A stretch of DNA of 64,000 nucleotides from Thalassovita aquimarina (GTDB lineage: Bacteria > Pseudomonadota > Alphaproteobacteria > Rhodobacterales > Rhodobacteraceae): positions 1 through 64,000 of the forward strand of contig NZ_JADMKU010000022.1 in NCBI RefSeq assembly GCF_018219815.1, in the 5' to 3' direction. A program made the position numbers and the translations under genes. Under the pieces are notes generated by a model, which was not told where the DNA came from, made no database searches, and was given only the letters and a program-made list of their open reading frames with translations. Positions 17,233 through 26,339 of the stretch are shown piece after piece (the stretch's first letter is position 1; every line of letters begins with the position of its first letter).

Positions 17233-17676
17233 ATGAAGTTTCTAATGATGATGCTGGCCCTTTTTCTGGGGGGCGGGACGGCGGCTCAGGCGGATGATTG
17301 GTTCGAACCGCAACGCGGCAGCGCTTTGCGCAAGAACCTGATGGACGCGCTGCGGCCGCATGCCTGGTGGAACCTGGGCAAGCCGGTGGAGTTCGTGGTG
17401 AACGAATTGCGGGTATCGGGCGATGTGGCGTTCGCCATGCTGTCGCCGCAGCGCCCCGGCGGTGGCGCGATCGACCCCGCGACGACGCCGATGGCGCTGC
17501 GCCAAGGCTATGCGCCGGCAGACGTGGAAGGGCTGAACATGGAAGCCTTCTATGTCAAATCCGGCAACATGTGGGTGGTGGTGGATTTTTCCATCGGCGC
17601 GACCGATGTCTGGTGGGCCGCCGGGGGGTATTGCGCCGACTGGCATGCGGTCATCCCGGAAGTTTGCGGCGGCTGA
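17233..17676 (+). CDS. Exported protein of unknown function
   Basis: I do not recognise a family. The 147-residue product has a clear signal peptide (MKFLMMMLALFLGGGTAAQA, cut before DDWFEP). The mature protein is about 127 residues, rich in Trp and Gly, with two cysteines near the end (GGYCADWHAVIPEVCGG) that could form a disulfide in the periplasm. WNLGKPVEFVVNELRVSGDVAFAML suggests a compact beta-rich fold. The start at 17233 is chosen because the signal peptide begins there. It converges on dprA with only 11 bases between. Confidence 0.75.
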   Translation: MKFLMMMLALFLGGGTAAQADDWFEPQRGSALRKNLMDALRPHAWWNLGKPVEFVVNELRVSGDVAFAMLSPQRPGGGAIDPATTPMALRQGYAPADVEGLNMEAFYVKSGNMWVVVDFSIGATDVWWAAGGYCADWHAVIPEVCGG

Positions 17677-17687
17677 GGGGCTGGTCG

Positions 17688-18821
17688 CTAATCCGCCGCC
17701 AGGGATAGCAATCCGCCCGGCTGCCGTTTGATCCGTCCTTCCAGTTCCAGATCGGTCAGCGCCGGCATCACCGAATGCGCCGGGGTTTGCAGGTCTCGGA
17801 TCAACTGATCCTCGGCCAAGGGCGAGGGGCCGAGACGGTCGAGAATCTGCCGGTGCAGCGCGGCGGTCTGCTGCAGATCGCGTTTGGGAGCGGCGGCATC
17901 GGGCAGGGCCAGCTCGGTCTGATCGGCGACAGCGTGTCGCGGCGGCAAGGCCTCGAACACGTCTTCGGCGTTGCGGATCAATCGTGCGCCGTCGCGGATC
18001 AGCATGTTGCAGCCCCCGGTGCGGGCGTCGAACGGATGGCCGGGCACCGCCAGAACCTCGCGCCCCTGGTCGAGCGCGTTGCGCGCGGTGATCAGGCTGC
18101 CCGATTTCGCCGCCGCCTCGACGATGACGACGGCCTGCGCCAGTCCCGAAATGATCCGGTTGCGGCGGGGAAAATCGCGCGGCCGCGGCGCGATCCCGAA
18201 CGGGCGTTCGGATATCCGCGCACCGGTTTTCGGGATGTCACGGCCTAGCCGGGCATTTTCGGCGGGGTAAGGCACGTCGACGCCGCCCGCTGACACCGCC
18301 ACCGTACCGGTGTCGAGGCTGGCCTGATGCGCGGCGGCGTCAACGCCGCGCGCCAGCCCCGACACGATGACATAGCCTTGCGCGGCCAGATCCTTGGCCA
18401 ATCCGCGCGCCATCCGGGTGCCGAGAGACGACGCGTTGCGCGCACCGACAAGCGCGATCATCGGCTGCAGCAGGATATCCTGCCGCCCGACGGTCCAGAA
18501 AAACGGCGGCGCATCGGAGATTTCGGCCAATTGGCGGGGATAATCGGATGATCCGAAACAGACCATGCTGGCGCCGCAATCCCGCGCGGCCTGCCATTCG
18601 GCAAGGGCGGCGGTTTCGCTGCAGGAGGCATAATTGTCGACCCCGGCGGCCTTCGCCACCTCCGGCAGCGCCGCGAGCGAAGCCTGCGCCGAACCGTGTT
18701 CGCCCATCAGGCCATGGAAGGTCGAAACACCGACGCGGGGCGATCGCAGCAGACGTATCCAGGACAACCGGTCGTCATCGCTGCCGGGGGGCTGAATGGG
18801 GTGGGGGCGAGGTTCTGTCAT
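17688..18821 (-). CDS. dprA: DNA-processing protein DprA
   Basis: Binds incoming single-stranded DNA and loads RecA during natural transformation. The 377-residue protein has an N-terminal SAM/HhH-like part, the Rossmann core with VGARNASSLGTRMARGLAKDL and GLARGVDAAAHQASL, then PYPAEN, ERPFGIAPRPRDFPRRNRII and GSLITARNALDQGREVLAVPG. A C-terminal winged-helix region (LAEDQLIRDLQTPAHSVMPA) follows. The start at 18821 has GGAG upstream and avoids a 72-residue low-complexity extension. DprA is widespread, so its presence does not prove competence. Confidence 0.94.
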   Translation of the reverse strand: MTEPRPHPIQPPGSDDDRLSWIRLLRSPRVGVSTFHGLMGEHGSAQASLAALPEVAKAAGVDNYASCSETAALAEWQAARDCGASMVCFGSSDYPRQLAEISDAPPFFWTVGRQDILLQPMIALVGARNASSLGTRMARGLAKDLAAQGYVIVSGLARGVDAAAHQASLDTGTVAVSAGGVDVPYPAENARLGRDIPKTGARISERPFGIAPRPRDFPRRNRIISGLAQAVVIVEAAAKSGSLITARNALDQGREVLAVPGHPFDARTGGCNMLIRDGARLIRNAEDVFEALPPRHAVADQTELALPDAAAPKRDLQQTAALHRQILDRLGPSPLAEDQLIRDLQTPAHSVMPALTDLELEGRIKRQPGGLLSLAAD

Positions 18822-18946
18822 ATCGGGGCTCCGCCATAATGCGGACCCATCTTTACCGCGCGCATGGTTAAGGCGCGGTAAAGCACGTTTCAGATGCCGG
18901 GGAAGTGGCAAGGCGTCCCCAGGCGCCCCGCCGCCAAAAGCCGAGG

Positions 18947-20368
18947 TTAAGCTGCCGAACCGCCCACGGTCAGTCCGCCGATCATCACCGTCGGCTGGCC
19001 GACGCCGACCGGCACCCATTGCCCAGCCTTGCCGCAATTGCCCATGCCGGGATCAAGCGCCATGTCATTGCCAAGCGCCCGGATCCGTTTCAACGCGTTG
19101 GCGCCGTCGCCGATTAGGGTTGCGCCCTTTACCGGCGCGCCGACCTTGCCGTTCTGCACCCGGTAGGCCTCGGTGCAGGAAAACACGAATTTGCCATTGG
19201 TGATGTCAACCTGCCCGCCGCCGAAGCCGACCGCATAGATGCCGTCCTTCAGGTCGGCGACGATGTCTTCGGGCTTGGCATCGCCGCCCATCATGTAGGT
19301 GTTGGTCATCCGCGGCATCGGTGCATGGGCATAGGATTCGCGCCGCCCGTTGCCGGTGGGCTTCACCCCCATCAGCCGGGCGTTCTGCCGGTCCTGCATG
19401 TAGCCAACGAGGATGCCGTCCTCGATCAGCACGTTCTTTCCCGAAGGCGTGCCTTCGTCGTCGAAGCTGATCGATCCGCGCCGGTCCGGTATGGTGCCGT
19501 CATCCAGCACCGTTACGCCCCTGGCGGCGACCTGCTGGCCCATCAGGCCGGCAAAGGCGCTCGATCCCTTGCGGTTGAAGTCGCCTTCCAGCCCGTGGCC
19601 GATCGCCTCGTGCAGCAGGATGCCGGGCCAGCCCGGTCCCAGCACCACGTCCATGACACCGGCCGGGGCCGGCACCGCGTCTAGGTTGACCAGTGCGATG
19701 CGCAGCGCCTCGCGCGCCTTGTCCTGCCAGTCGGCGGGGTCGAGCAGCTCGTCGAGACCGACCCGGCCGCCGCCGCCTGCGGTGCCGGTTTCGCGCCGCC
19801 CGTCCTGTTCGACGATCACGCTGACGTTGACCCGGGTCATCGGACGGACATCGCGCAGGTGGGTGCCTTCTGGCCGCAGGATCTCGATTTCCTGGAGCGA
19901 GGCGGCAATGGTGGCCGAGACCTGCACCACCCGCGAATCGAGGTCGCGCGCGAAGGCATCGATTTCACGCAGGGTTTCGATCTTGGCCGGGAACGTCGCC
20001 CCGGCGATCGGGTCCGCGTCGGTATAAAGCCGCTTGTTGGTGGCCTGCGGCGGTTCGGCGAGGGTGCCGCCGCCTTCGCCGACCGCCAGCCGCGCGGTGG
20101 CCGCGGCGCGGTCCAGGGCGGCTTGCGAAATCTCGGAGGAATGCGCGTATCCCGTCACTTCGCCGTTGACCGCACGCAATCCGAATCCCTCGGAGGCGTC
20201 ATAGGAAGCATTGCGCACGCGGCCATCGTCGAAAACCAGCGCCTCGCCCCGACGGCGTTCCAGAAACAGTTCGCCGTCGTCGGCCCCCAAAGTCGCTTCG
20301 CGCAACGTGTTCAGGGCCTGGTCCTGGTCCAGCGCCTGCTCGAAGGGGCGAAAAGGCATATCGCTCAT
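18947..20368 (-). CDS. tldD: Metalloprotease TldD
   Basis: Zinc protease subunit that with TldE/PmbA trims unfolded or modified peptides. The 473-residue protein has the HExxxH site in HEAIGHGLEGD near residue 253 and the typical regions FGLRAVNGEVTGYAHSSEIS and MGNCGKAGQWVPVGVGQPTV. It is divergent from the cytochrome oxidase operon, a neighbourhood I would expect in Rhodobacteraceae. No tldE is in the window. An FNR-type box lies 34 bases before its start. Confidence 0.95.
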   Translation of the reverse strand: MSDMPFRPFEQALDQDQALNTLREATLGADDGELFLERRRGEALVFDDGRVRNASYDASEGFGLRAVNGEVTGYAHSSEISQAALDRAAATARLAVGEGGGTLAEPPQATNKRLYTDADPIAGATFPAKIETLREIDAFARDLDSRVVQVSATIAASLQEIEILRPEGTHLRDVRPMTRVNVSVIVEQDGRRETGTAGGGGRVGLDELLDPADWQDKAREALRIALVNLDAVPAPAGVMDVVLGPGWPGILLHEAIGHGLEGDFNRKGSSAFAGLMGQQVAARGVTVLDDGTIPDRRGSISFDDEGTPSGKNVLIEDGILVGYMQDRQNARLMGVKPTGNGRRESYAHAPMPRMTNTYMMGGDAKPEDIVADLKDGIYAVGFGGGQVDITNGKFVFSCTEAYRVQNGKVGAPVKGATLIGDGANALKRIRALGNDMALDPGMGNCGKAGQWVPVGVGQPTVMIGGLTVGGSAA

Positions 20369-20402
20369 GTTTATTTTTTCCTGTCTTTCCAGCGGGCCGG
20401 AA

Positions 20403-20416
20403 TTGATCTAAATCAA
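20403..20416. promoter_or_regulatory. FNR/FnrL-type binding site
   Basis: The palindrome TTGATCTAAATCAA matches the FNR consensus TTGAT-N4-ATCAA exactly. It is 34 bases upstream of the tldD start and 147 bases upstream of the ctaC start, in the divergent promoter region. FNR-family regulators sense oxygen loss, and oxygen control of a low-affinity aa3 oxidase would make sense. Binding and direction of control are inferred. Confidence 0.75.
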
Positions 20417-20563
20417 AAAAAGCGTCCGTTTGCCGCAATGGGAATTGTTGTTCTGTATGCCAGAATATGGTTTCTAGCGGCGACAAAACAACGGGATTCC
20501 GTCCGCAAGGACCGGGAGCCTTCCGAAAACCAAAGAATACACCTCAACCGATCAGGGTGACAT

Positions 20564-21412
20564 ATGCGACTTTTTTCTAGCCTTTCGGCCGCAGCAGCAA
20601 CCGCCATCGCGGCGCCGGCCTTTGCCCAAGATGTCGAAACCGTCGGCAAACCCGTCGCGGGTGCGCTGGGTTTCCAGCCGGCCGCCACTGAACTGGCCCG
20701 CGACCTGCAATCGCTGGATGGTCTGCTTCTGTTCATCATCACAGCCATCTGCCTGTTCGTTATCGCGCTGATCGCTGTGGTGATCGTGCGTTACAACCGT
20801 AAGGCAAACCCGAATCCCGCGACCTTCACCCACAATTCGCCGATCGAAATCGCTTGGACGATCATCCCGATCCTGATCCTGGTCGTGATCGGCGCCTTCT
20901 CACTGCCGGTTCTGTTCAAGCAGCAGGAAATCCCCGAGGGCGACATCCACATCAAGGTCACCGGCTACCAGTGGTACTGGGGCTATGAATACACCGATCA
21001 CGAATTCGCCTTCGACAGCTTCCTGCTGGGCCGCGACGAACTGGCCGATTACGGCTATGCCGAAGACGAATACCTGCTGGCCACCGACACCAAGGTCGTG
21101 GTTCCCGTCAACAAGGTCGTCGTGATGGACGTGACCGGCGCTGACGTGATCCATTCCTGGACCATCCCGGCATTCGGCGTGAAGCAGGACGCGGTTCCCG
21201 GCCGGATCGCCCAGCTGTGGTTCAAGGCGGAACGTGAAGGCATCTATTTCGGGCAGTGTTCGGAACTGTGCGGCAAGGACCACGCCTACATGCCGATCAC
21301 CGTCAAGGTCGTGTCGGAAGAAGCCTATCAGGAGTGGCTGAAGGGCGCGATCGACGAATATGCCGGCGATCCGGCATCCCTCCCCGGGGTGCAGCTCGCC
21401 TCGGCTGAGTAA
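20564..21412 (+). CDS. ctaC: Cytochrome c oxidase subunit II
   Basis: CuA-bearing subunit of the aa3 oxidase that accepts electrons from cytochrome c. The 282-residue precursor has a signal peptide (ends APAFAQ), two membrane helices (about 50-75 and 90-115) and a periplasmic cupredoxin domain. CuA ligands are visible in [18 protein letters not shown] and [13 protein letters not shown]; the aromatic [10 protein letters not shown] stretch is also present. AGGGTG precedes the start. It opens the cta operon; subunit I is not in the window. Confidence 0.97.
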   Translation: MRLFSSLSAAAATAIAAPAFAQDVETVGKPVAGALGFQPAATELARDLQSLDGLLLFIITAICLFVIALIAVVIVRYNRKANPNPATFTHNSPIEIAWTIIPILILVVIGAFSLPVLFKQQEIPEGDIHIKVTGYQWYWGYEYTDHEFAFDSFLLGRDELADYGYAEDEYLLATDTKVVVPVNKVVVMDVTGADVIHSWTIPAFGVKQDAVPGRIAQLWFKAEREGIYFGQCSELCGKDHAYMPITVKVVSEEAYQEWLKGAIDEYAGDPASLPGVQLASAE

Positions 21413-21423
21413 AACAGCGAAGC

Positions 21424-21450
21424 GCCGCCTCTAACCGGGGCGGCATTTCT
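21424..21450 (+). terminator. Possible attenuator between ctaC and ctaB
   Basis: Arms GCCGCC (21424-21429) and GGCGGC (21439-21444) are followed by a T-rich ATTTCTAT. It could end part of the ctaC transcript so that subunit II is made in excess over the assembly factors. Modest stem, so uncertain. Confidence 0.4.
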
Positions 21451-21499
21451 ATCCCACCAAGTGGTCCGCGCTTAGCCGCGCGGCGTTGGAAGGCAAAAG

Positions 21500-22438
21500 A
21501 TGAGCGACGCAAGTCTCAATACTCAGACATCGACCCACGAAGCGGGTTTCGGCGATTATTTCGCCCTGCTGAAACCGCGGGTGATGTCTCTGGTGGTATT
21601 CACCGCCCTGGTCGGCCTGCTGGCCGCGCCGATCGGTGTGCATCCGTTCATCGCCTTCTGCTCGGTCCTGTTCATCGCTGTCGGCGGCGGCGCCTCGGGC
21701 GCGCTGAACATGTGGTGGGACGCCGATATCGACCGGGTGATGAAACGCACCGCGTCGCGCCCGATCCCGTCGGGCAAGGTCGAACCGCAAGAAGCGCTGG
21801 CCATCGGGGCGACCCTGTCGGTCTTCGCGGTTGTTATGTTGGGACTGGCCGCCAACTGGGCGGCGGCGGGGCTGCTGGCCTTCACCATCTTCTTCTACGC
21901 GGTCGTCTACACCATGTGGCTGAAGCGCTGGACGCCGCAGAACATCGTCATCGGCGGTGCCGCGGGGGCGTTTCCGCCGATGATCGGCTGGGCCGTCGCC
22001 ACCGGTGGCGTGAGCCTCGAATCGGTGCTGATGTTCCTGCTGATCTTCATGTGGACGCCGCCGCACTTCTGGGCGTTGGCCCTGTTCATGAAGGCCGATT
22101 ACAAGGAGGCGGGCGTGCCGATGCTGACCGTGACCCACGGTCGTCGGGTCACCCGCAACCACATCCTGGTCTACACGATCCTGCTGGCGCCGCTGGCGAT
22201 AGGCACGGGGCTGACCTCGATCGGCGGCCCGATCTACATGACCGTGTCGGTGGCCCTGAATGCGCTGTTCCTGTTTGGCGCGGTGAAGATCTGGCGCCGT
22301 GACGAGGATGCGGCAAGCGCCGACAAGTACCGCACCGAGAAGAGCTTCTTCGGTCTGTCGCTGATGTATCTGTTCCTGCATTTCGGCGCGATCCTGGCCG
22401 AAGCGGCACTGAAACCCTATGGCTTCGGAGGCTGGTAA
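21500..22438 (+). CDS. ctaB: Protoheme IX farnesyltransferase (heme O synthase)
   Basis: Adds a farnesyl group to heme B, giving heme O for the oxidase. The 312-residue protein is an integral membrane UbiA-family prenyltransferase with about nine hydrophobic helices. The prenyl-diphosphate site is visible in [15 protein letters not shown], and [24 protein letters not shown] matches the CtaB/CyoE family. It is the second gene of the oxidase operon and is followed one base later by the small CoxF-like gene. Confidence 0.96.
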   Translation: MSDASLNTQTSTHEAGFGDYFALLKPRVMSLVVFTALVGLLAAPIGVHPFIAFCSVLFIAVGGGASGALNMWWDADIDRVMKRTASRPIPSGKVEPQEALAIGATLSVFAVVMLGLAANWAAAGLLAFTIFFYAVVYTMWLKRWTPQNIVIGGAAGAFPPMIGWAVATGGVSLESVLMFLLIFMWTPPHFWALALFMKADYKEAGVPMLTVTHGRRVTRNHILVYTILLAPLAIGTGLTSIGGPIYMTVSVALNALFLFGAVKIWRRDEDAASADKYRTEKSFFGLSLMYLFLHFGAILAEAALKPYGFGGW

Positions 22439-22439
22439 T

Positions 22440-22610
22440 ATGGGATTCGAAAACGTCGAACATGAACTGCACAAGCGCCGCTCCAGCCGCAATCTGGGCG
22501 TCGGCCTCGTGCTGGCGGCGTTCATCGCGATCGTGTTCGGGCTGACCGTGGTCAAGGTGACCCGGGGCGGGCTCGCACCGGCGCAACTTCAGCAGCAGCG
22601 GGGTAACTGA
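22440..22610 (+). CDS. Small membrane protein of the cta operon (CoxF-like)
   Basis: A 56-residue protein (start [18 protein letters not shown]) with a basic N-terminus and one membrane helix ([22 protein letters not shown]). It lies between ctaB and ctaG with almost no spacing on either side. Small proteins in this position are conserved in alphaproteobacterial cta operons and are sometimes called CoxF; a role in oxidase assembly is likely but unproven. The start at 22440 is preferred to a frame running back into ctaB. Confidence 0.8.
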   Translation: MGFENVEHELHKRRSSRNLGVGLVLAAFIAIVFGLTVVKVTRGGLAPAQLQQQRGN

Positions 22611-22612
22611 TC

Positions 22613-23188
22613 ATGGCTATGGACAACAAGACCCGGACCGTGACCAAGCTGGTCGGCGTCGTGCTGTTCATGGGGGCGATGGCTTGGGCGTCGGTCCCGC
22701 TTTACGACCTGTTCTGCCGGGTTACGGGGTTCGGTGGCACGACACTTGTATCAGATGCCGGCGCCGACCAGATCCTGGACAAAACGATCAAGGTCCGGTT
22801 CGATGCCTCGAAGGAGCGTGACTTCCCCTGGGAGTTCAAGCCGATGCAGCGGGACATGGAAATCCGCATCGGCGAAACCGGGCTGGCGTTTTACGAAGCC
22901 TACAATCCGACCGACCGCCCGGTTGCCGGGCAGGCCTCCTATAACGTGGCGCCCTATGCGGCGGGCGGATTCTTCACCAAGATCGACTGTTTCTGTTTCA
23001 CCGAACAGGTGTTGCAGCCAGGCGAACGGGTGACGATGCCGGTCACGTTCTACGTCGATCCCGAGATCGTCGAGGACAGAGAGGGCAAGTATCTGCACGA
23101 GATCACCCTGTCCTATACCTTTTACGAAATCGACCTGCCCGAGGTTCAGGCCTCGCTTGAGACGGGCAGCGACAGCAACCTAAACTAA
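22613..23188 (+). CDS. ctaG: Cytochrome c oxidase assembly protein CtaG (Cox11)
   Basis: Copper chaperone that delivers CuB to subunit I. The 191-residue protein has one N-terminal membrane anchor (LVGVVLFMGAMAWASVPLYDLFCRVTGFGG) and a periplasmic beta domain. The copper-binding pair is in KIDCFCFTEQ, and LQPGERVTMPVTFYVDPEI is the usual following motif. It begins two bases after the CoxF-like gene stop codon, so the set is probably translated as a unit. Confidence 0.96.
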   Translation: MAMDNKTRTVTKLVGVVLFMGAMAWASVPLYDLFCRVTGFGGTTLVSDAGADQILDKTIKVRFDASKERDFPWEFKPMQRDMEIRIGETGLAFYEAYNPTDRPVAGQASYNVAPYAAGGFFTKIDCFCFTEQVLQPGERVTMPVTFYVDPEIVEDREGKYLHEITLSYTFYEIDLPEVQASLETGSDSNLN

Positions 23189-23212
23189 AGACCTTCCAAC
23201 GAGGGAAACGCG

Positions 23213-24013
23213 ATGGCGCACGAGAAAAACCACGACTATCACATTCTGCCCCCCTCTCTGTATCCCCTGCTGGGTGCAGTGTTCGGGTTCATCATGCTCT
23301 TCGGGGCGGTGATCTATTTCCACACCGATTCCCCCTGGATGCTGCTTGCCGGCTTCGCAGGCGTTCTTTACGTGATGTACGGCTGGTGGTCGGAAGTCGT
23401 GAAGGAAGCGAATACCGGCGACCATACCCCGGTGGTGAAGATCGGCCTGCGCTATGGCTTCATCCTGTTCATCATGTCCGAGGTGATGTTCTTCTCGGCC
23501 TGGTTCTGGAGCTTCTTCAAGCACGCCATGTACCCGATGGGGCCGGAATCGCCCGCTGTTGACGGCGCCTGGCCGCCCGCTGGTATCGAAACCTTCGACC
23601 CGTGGCACCTGCCGCTGATCAACACGCTGATCCTGCTGTGCTCGGGCGCGGCGGCAACCTGGGCGCACCACGCGATCGCGCATGAGAACAACCGCAAGGA
23701 CATGATCAACGGTCTGGCCCTGGCGGTTGCCCTGGGCGTGCTGTTCACCGTGTTCCAGGCCTACGAATACAGCCACGCGGCCTTCGGTTTCTCGGGCAAC
23801 ATCTATGGCGCCAACTTCTTCATGGCGACCGGTTTCCACGGCTTCCACGTGATCGTCGGCACCATCTTCCTGTTCATCTGCATGCTGCGCGCCATGAAGG
23901 GTCACTTCACCCCCGAATCCCATGTCGGGTTCGAAGCCGCCGCCTGGTACTGGCACTTCGTCGACGTGGTCTGGCTGTTCCTGTTCGCGGCCGTCTACAT
24001 CTGGGGCGGCTGA
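23213..24013 (+). CDS. ctaE: Cytochrome c oxidase subunit III
   Basis: A 266-residue protein with seven membrane helices; stabilises the aa3 oxidase core and its proton uptake path. Diagnostic stretches include [20 protein letters not shown] (shortened here), [13 protein letters not shown] and [17 protein letters not shown], plus [14 protein letters not shown] at the end. It is the last gene of the operon before a strong terminator. GAGGGAA lies ahead of the start. Confidence 0.97.
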   Translation: MAHEKNHDYHILPPSLYPLLGAVFGFIMLFGAVIYFHTDSPWMLLAGFAGVLYVMYGWWSEVVKEANTGDHTPVVKIGLRYGFILFIMSEVMFFSAWFWSFFKHAMYPMGPESPAVDGAWPPAGIETFDPWHLPLINTLILLCSGAAATWAHHAIAHENNRKDMINGLALAVALGVLFTVFQAYEYSHAAFGFSGNIYGANFFMATGFHGFHVIVGTIFLFICMLRAMKGHFTPESHVGFEAAAWYWHFVDVVWLFLFAAVYIWGG

Positions 24014-24038
24014 ACCGGCGCTTGATCGACTTTCGGGA

Positions 24039-24068
24039 AACCCGCGCTTCGGCGCGGGTTTTTCTTTT
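24039..24068 (+). terminator. Rho-independent terminator of the cta operon
   Basis: Nine-base perfect arms AACCCGCGC (24039-24047) and GCGCGGGTT (24052-24060) with a stable TTCG tetraloop, followed by TTTCTTTT. This is the clearest intrinsic terminator in the window. Confidence 0.92.
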
Positions 24069-24090
24069 GGGACCGAACCAGGATCGGGGG

Positions 24091-24157
24091 CAGGGGGCGC
24101 TGCCCCCTCTTGGCCTGAAGGCCAATTCACCCCCGGGATATTTGCGAAAAGAAGAAG
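24091..24157. repeat. Dispersed palindromic intergenic repeat, copy A
   Basis: A compound element: a stem of C/G runs (AGGGGGC-GCT-GCCCCCT), a second stem TTGGCC-TGAA-GGCCAA (24110-24125), then CACCCCCGGGATATTTGCGA and an A/G-rich tail. The same modules recur near 30571-30620 and 52265-52372. No coding role. It lies between the cta terminator and the SURF1 gene. Confidence 0.75.
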
Positions 24158-24255
24158 AATGGGGATTACGGTTGAAAATCCCTTTGTTACAGGCAAGAAA
24201 GCATCGGTGCGCAACAGCTGTGCACCCCAGACGTCGTTGAGACCAGAAAGACCGT

Positions 24256-24954
24256 ATGCGCCGATTGATCCTACCGCTGTTCTTTGGCTTGCTGGGGGCC
24301 GCCGTGCTGATCGCATTGGGGACCTGGCAGGTGCAGCGTTTGCACTGGAAACAGGGCGTTCTGACCGAGATCGAGGCGCGCATCCATGCTGATGCCATCG
24401 GTTTGCCGACCGACCCCGACCGCGAAGCGGACCGGTTCCTGCCGGTTTCCGTGAGCGGTACGATCACCGGACCCACGATCCGCGTTCTGGTCAGCCAGAA
24501 AACCGTCGGCGCGGGGTACCGCCTGATAAACCCGATGCAGACCGAAGACGGGCGCAGGATACTGATCGACCGGGGCTTCATCCGGTTGCAGGCGACGCCG
24601 CCCGAACCGCCGTTCGCCGATGTCACCGTGACCGGCAACCTGCACTGGCCCGAGGAACGCGACAGCTTTACCCCGGAAAATGACCGCGCCGAGAATATCT
24701 GGTTCGCACGCGAGGTGGATGTCTTGGCCGAGGAACTGGACGCCGAACCGGTTCTGGTGATCGCCCGCGCGGTCTCCTTCGACGACGCCCCGGTGGCGCC
24801 GCTGCCGGTGGGGACCGAGGGAATCCCTAACGATCACTTCGAATATGCCGTTACCTGGTATGGGCTCGCTGCCGTTTGGCTGGCGATGCTTGGCCTGTTC
24901 CTTTGGCGCATGTACAACAGCACACGTAACCCGCAAAAGGGATCCGACCTGTGA
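24256..24954 (+). CDS. SURF1-family cytochrome oxidase assembly protein
   Basis: SURF1 proteins help insert heme A into subunit I. The 232-residue protein has the family layout of two membrane helices, one at each end (LILPLFFGLLGAAVLIALGTWQVQRLHWK and YAVTWYGLAAVWLAMLGLFLW), around a periplasmic domain (RVLVSQKTVGAGYRLINPM; ILIDRGFI). It follows the oxidase operon but beyond its terminator. Its TGA overlaps the GTG start of thrC, so the two are co-translated. Confidence 0.92.
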   Translation: MRRLILPLFFGLLGAAVLIALGTWQVQRLHWKQGVLTEIEARIHADAIGLPTDPDREADRFLPVSVSGTITGPTIRVLVSQKTVGAGYRLINPMQTEDGRRILIDRGFIRLQATPPEPPFADVTVTGNLHWPEERDSFTPENDRAENIWFAREVDVLAEELDAEPVLVIARAVSFDDAPVAPLPVGTEGIPNDHFEYAVTWYGLAAVWLAMLGLFLWRMYNSTRNPQKGSDL

Positions 24955-26339
24955 AATATATCTCGACCCGGGGCAAGGCGCCCGTTCTGAATTTCGAAGA
25001 AGCGATGCTGACCGGGCTGGCCCGCGACGGCGGGCTGTACCTGCCCGAAACCATCCCGACGATGAGCGCCGGCGAGATCGCGGCGCTTTCGGGGCAGAGC
25101 TACGAAGAGGTGGCGTTCCGCGTGATGCGCCCCTTCATCGGCGACACTTTCAGCGATGATGAATTCCGCGACATCATCGCCAAGGCCTATGCCGGTTTCG
25201 GCCATGCCGCCCGCGCGCCGCTGGTGCAGCTGGACAGCAACCATTTCCTGCTGGAACTGTTCCATGGCCCGACGCTGGCCTTCAAGGATTTCGCGATGCA
25301 GCTGATCGGCCAGCTGTTCCAGGCGTCGCTGAAACGGTCCGGCAACCGGGTCACCATCGCCGGCGCCACCAGCGGCGACACCGGATCGGCGGCGATCGAA
25401 GCGTTCAAGGGACTGGACGCGGTCGACGTGTTCATCCTGTTCCCGCACGGCCGGGTCAGCGAGGTGCAGCGGCGCCAGATGACCACGCCGGGCGAAAGCA
25501 ACGTGCACGCCTTGGCGATGGACGGGCATTTCGACGATTGCCAGGCCCGTGTGAAGGACATGTTCAACGATTTCGATTTCCGCGACGGGGTGCGCCTGGC
25601 AGGGGTCAATTCGATCAACTTCGCCCGGGTGCTGGCGCAGGTGGTGTACTATTTCACCTCCGCGGTCAGCCTTGGCGCGCCGCACCGCAAGGTCAGCTTC
25701 ACCGTGCCGACCGGCAATTTCGGCGACATCTTCGCAGGTTTTATCGCCAAGAAGATGGGCCTGCCGATCGACCGGCTGGTGGTGGCGACCAACCAGAACG
25801 ATATCCTGCACCGCTGCCTGAGCACCGGCGAATACAAGCCCGACGGCGTGATCCCCTCGATTAGCCCGTCGATGGATATTCAGGTCAGTTCGAATTTCGA
25901 ACGCGCGCTCTACTATGCCTACGATCAGGACGGCGCGGCGGTATCGCAGCTGATGGACGAATTGAACGCGGGCGGCTTCAATGTCAGTCAGGGCGCCCTA
26001 CAGGCGCTGCGCGAGGTGTTCGACAGCGGCCATTGTTCCGAAGAAGAAACCAGCGCCACCATCCGCGACATGTACGCCGCGACCGGAGAATTGCTGTGCC
26101 CGCATTCGGCGGTCGGCGTCAAGGTCGCCAATGAAACGCGGAACTCGGATGTTCCGATGATCACCCTGGCCACCGCGCACCCGGCCAAGTTCCCCGCGGC
26201 GGTGGAGGAGGCCAGCGGCCGGCATCCGGATTTGCCCGCGCGCATGGCCGATCTCTATGACCGTCCGGAACGCGTCACCCGGATCGAAAACGACCTGGCC
26301 GCGATCGAAACGCTGATCAGGGACCGTATCGCCAAGTGA
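24951..26339 (+). CDS. thrC: Threonine synthase
   Basis: PLP enzyme that makes threonine from O-phosphohomoserine. The 462-residue protein is the long bacterial form. The Schiff-base lysine is K112 in LAFKDFAMQ, and ATSGDTGSAAIEAFKG is the phosphate-binding loop. The start is GTG, overlapping the SURF1 stop codon (GTGA); the first residues KYISTRGKAP match the family. It is similarly coupled to the next gene. Confidence 0.96.
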   Translation: MKYISTRGKAPVLNFEEAMLTGLARDGGLYLPETIPTMSAGEIAALSGQSYEEVAFRVMRPFIGDTFSDDEFRDIIAKAYAGFGHAARAPLVQLDSNHFLLELFHGPTLAFKDFAMQLIGQLFQASLKRSGNRVTIAGATSGDTGSAAIEAFKGLDAVDVFILFPHGRVSEVQRRQMTTPGESNVHALAMDGHFDDCQARVKDMFNDFDFRDGVRLAGVNSINFARVLAQVVYYFTSAVSLGAPHRKVSFTVPTGNFGDIFAGFIAKKMGLPIDRLVVATNQNDILHRCLSTGEYKPDGVIPSISPSMDIQVSSNFERALYYAYDQDGAAVSQLMDELNAGGFNVSQGALQALREVFDSGHCSEEETSATIRDMYAATGELLCPHSAVGVKVANETRNSDVPMITLATAHPAKFPAAVEEASGRHPDLPARMADLYDRPERVTRIENDLAAIETLIRDRIAK

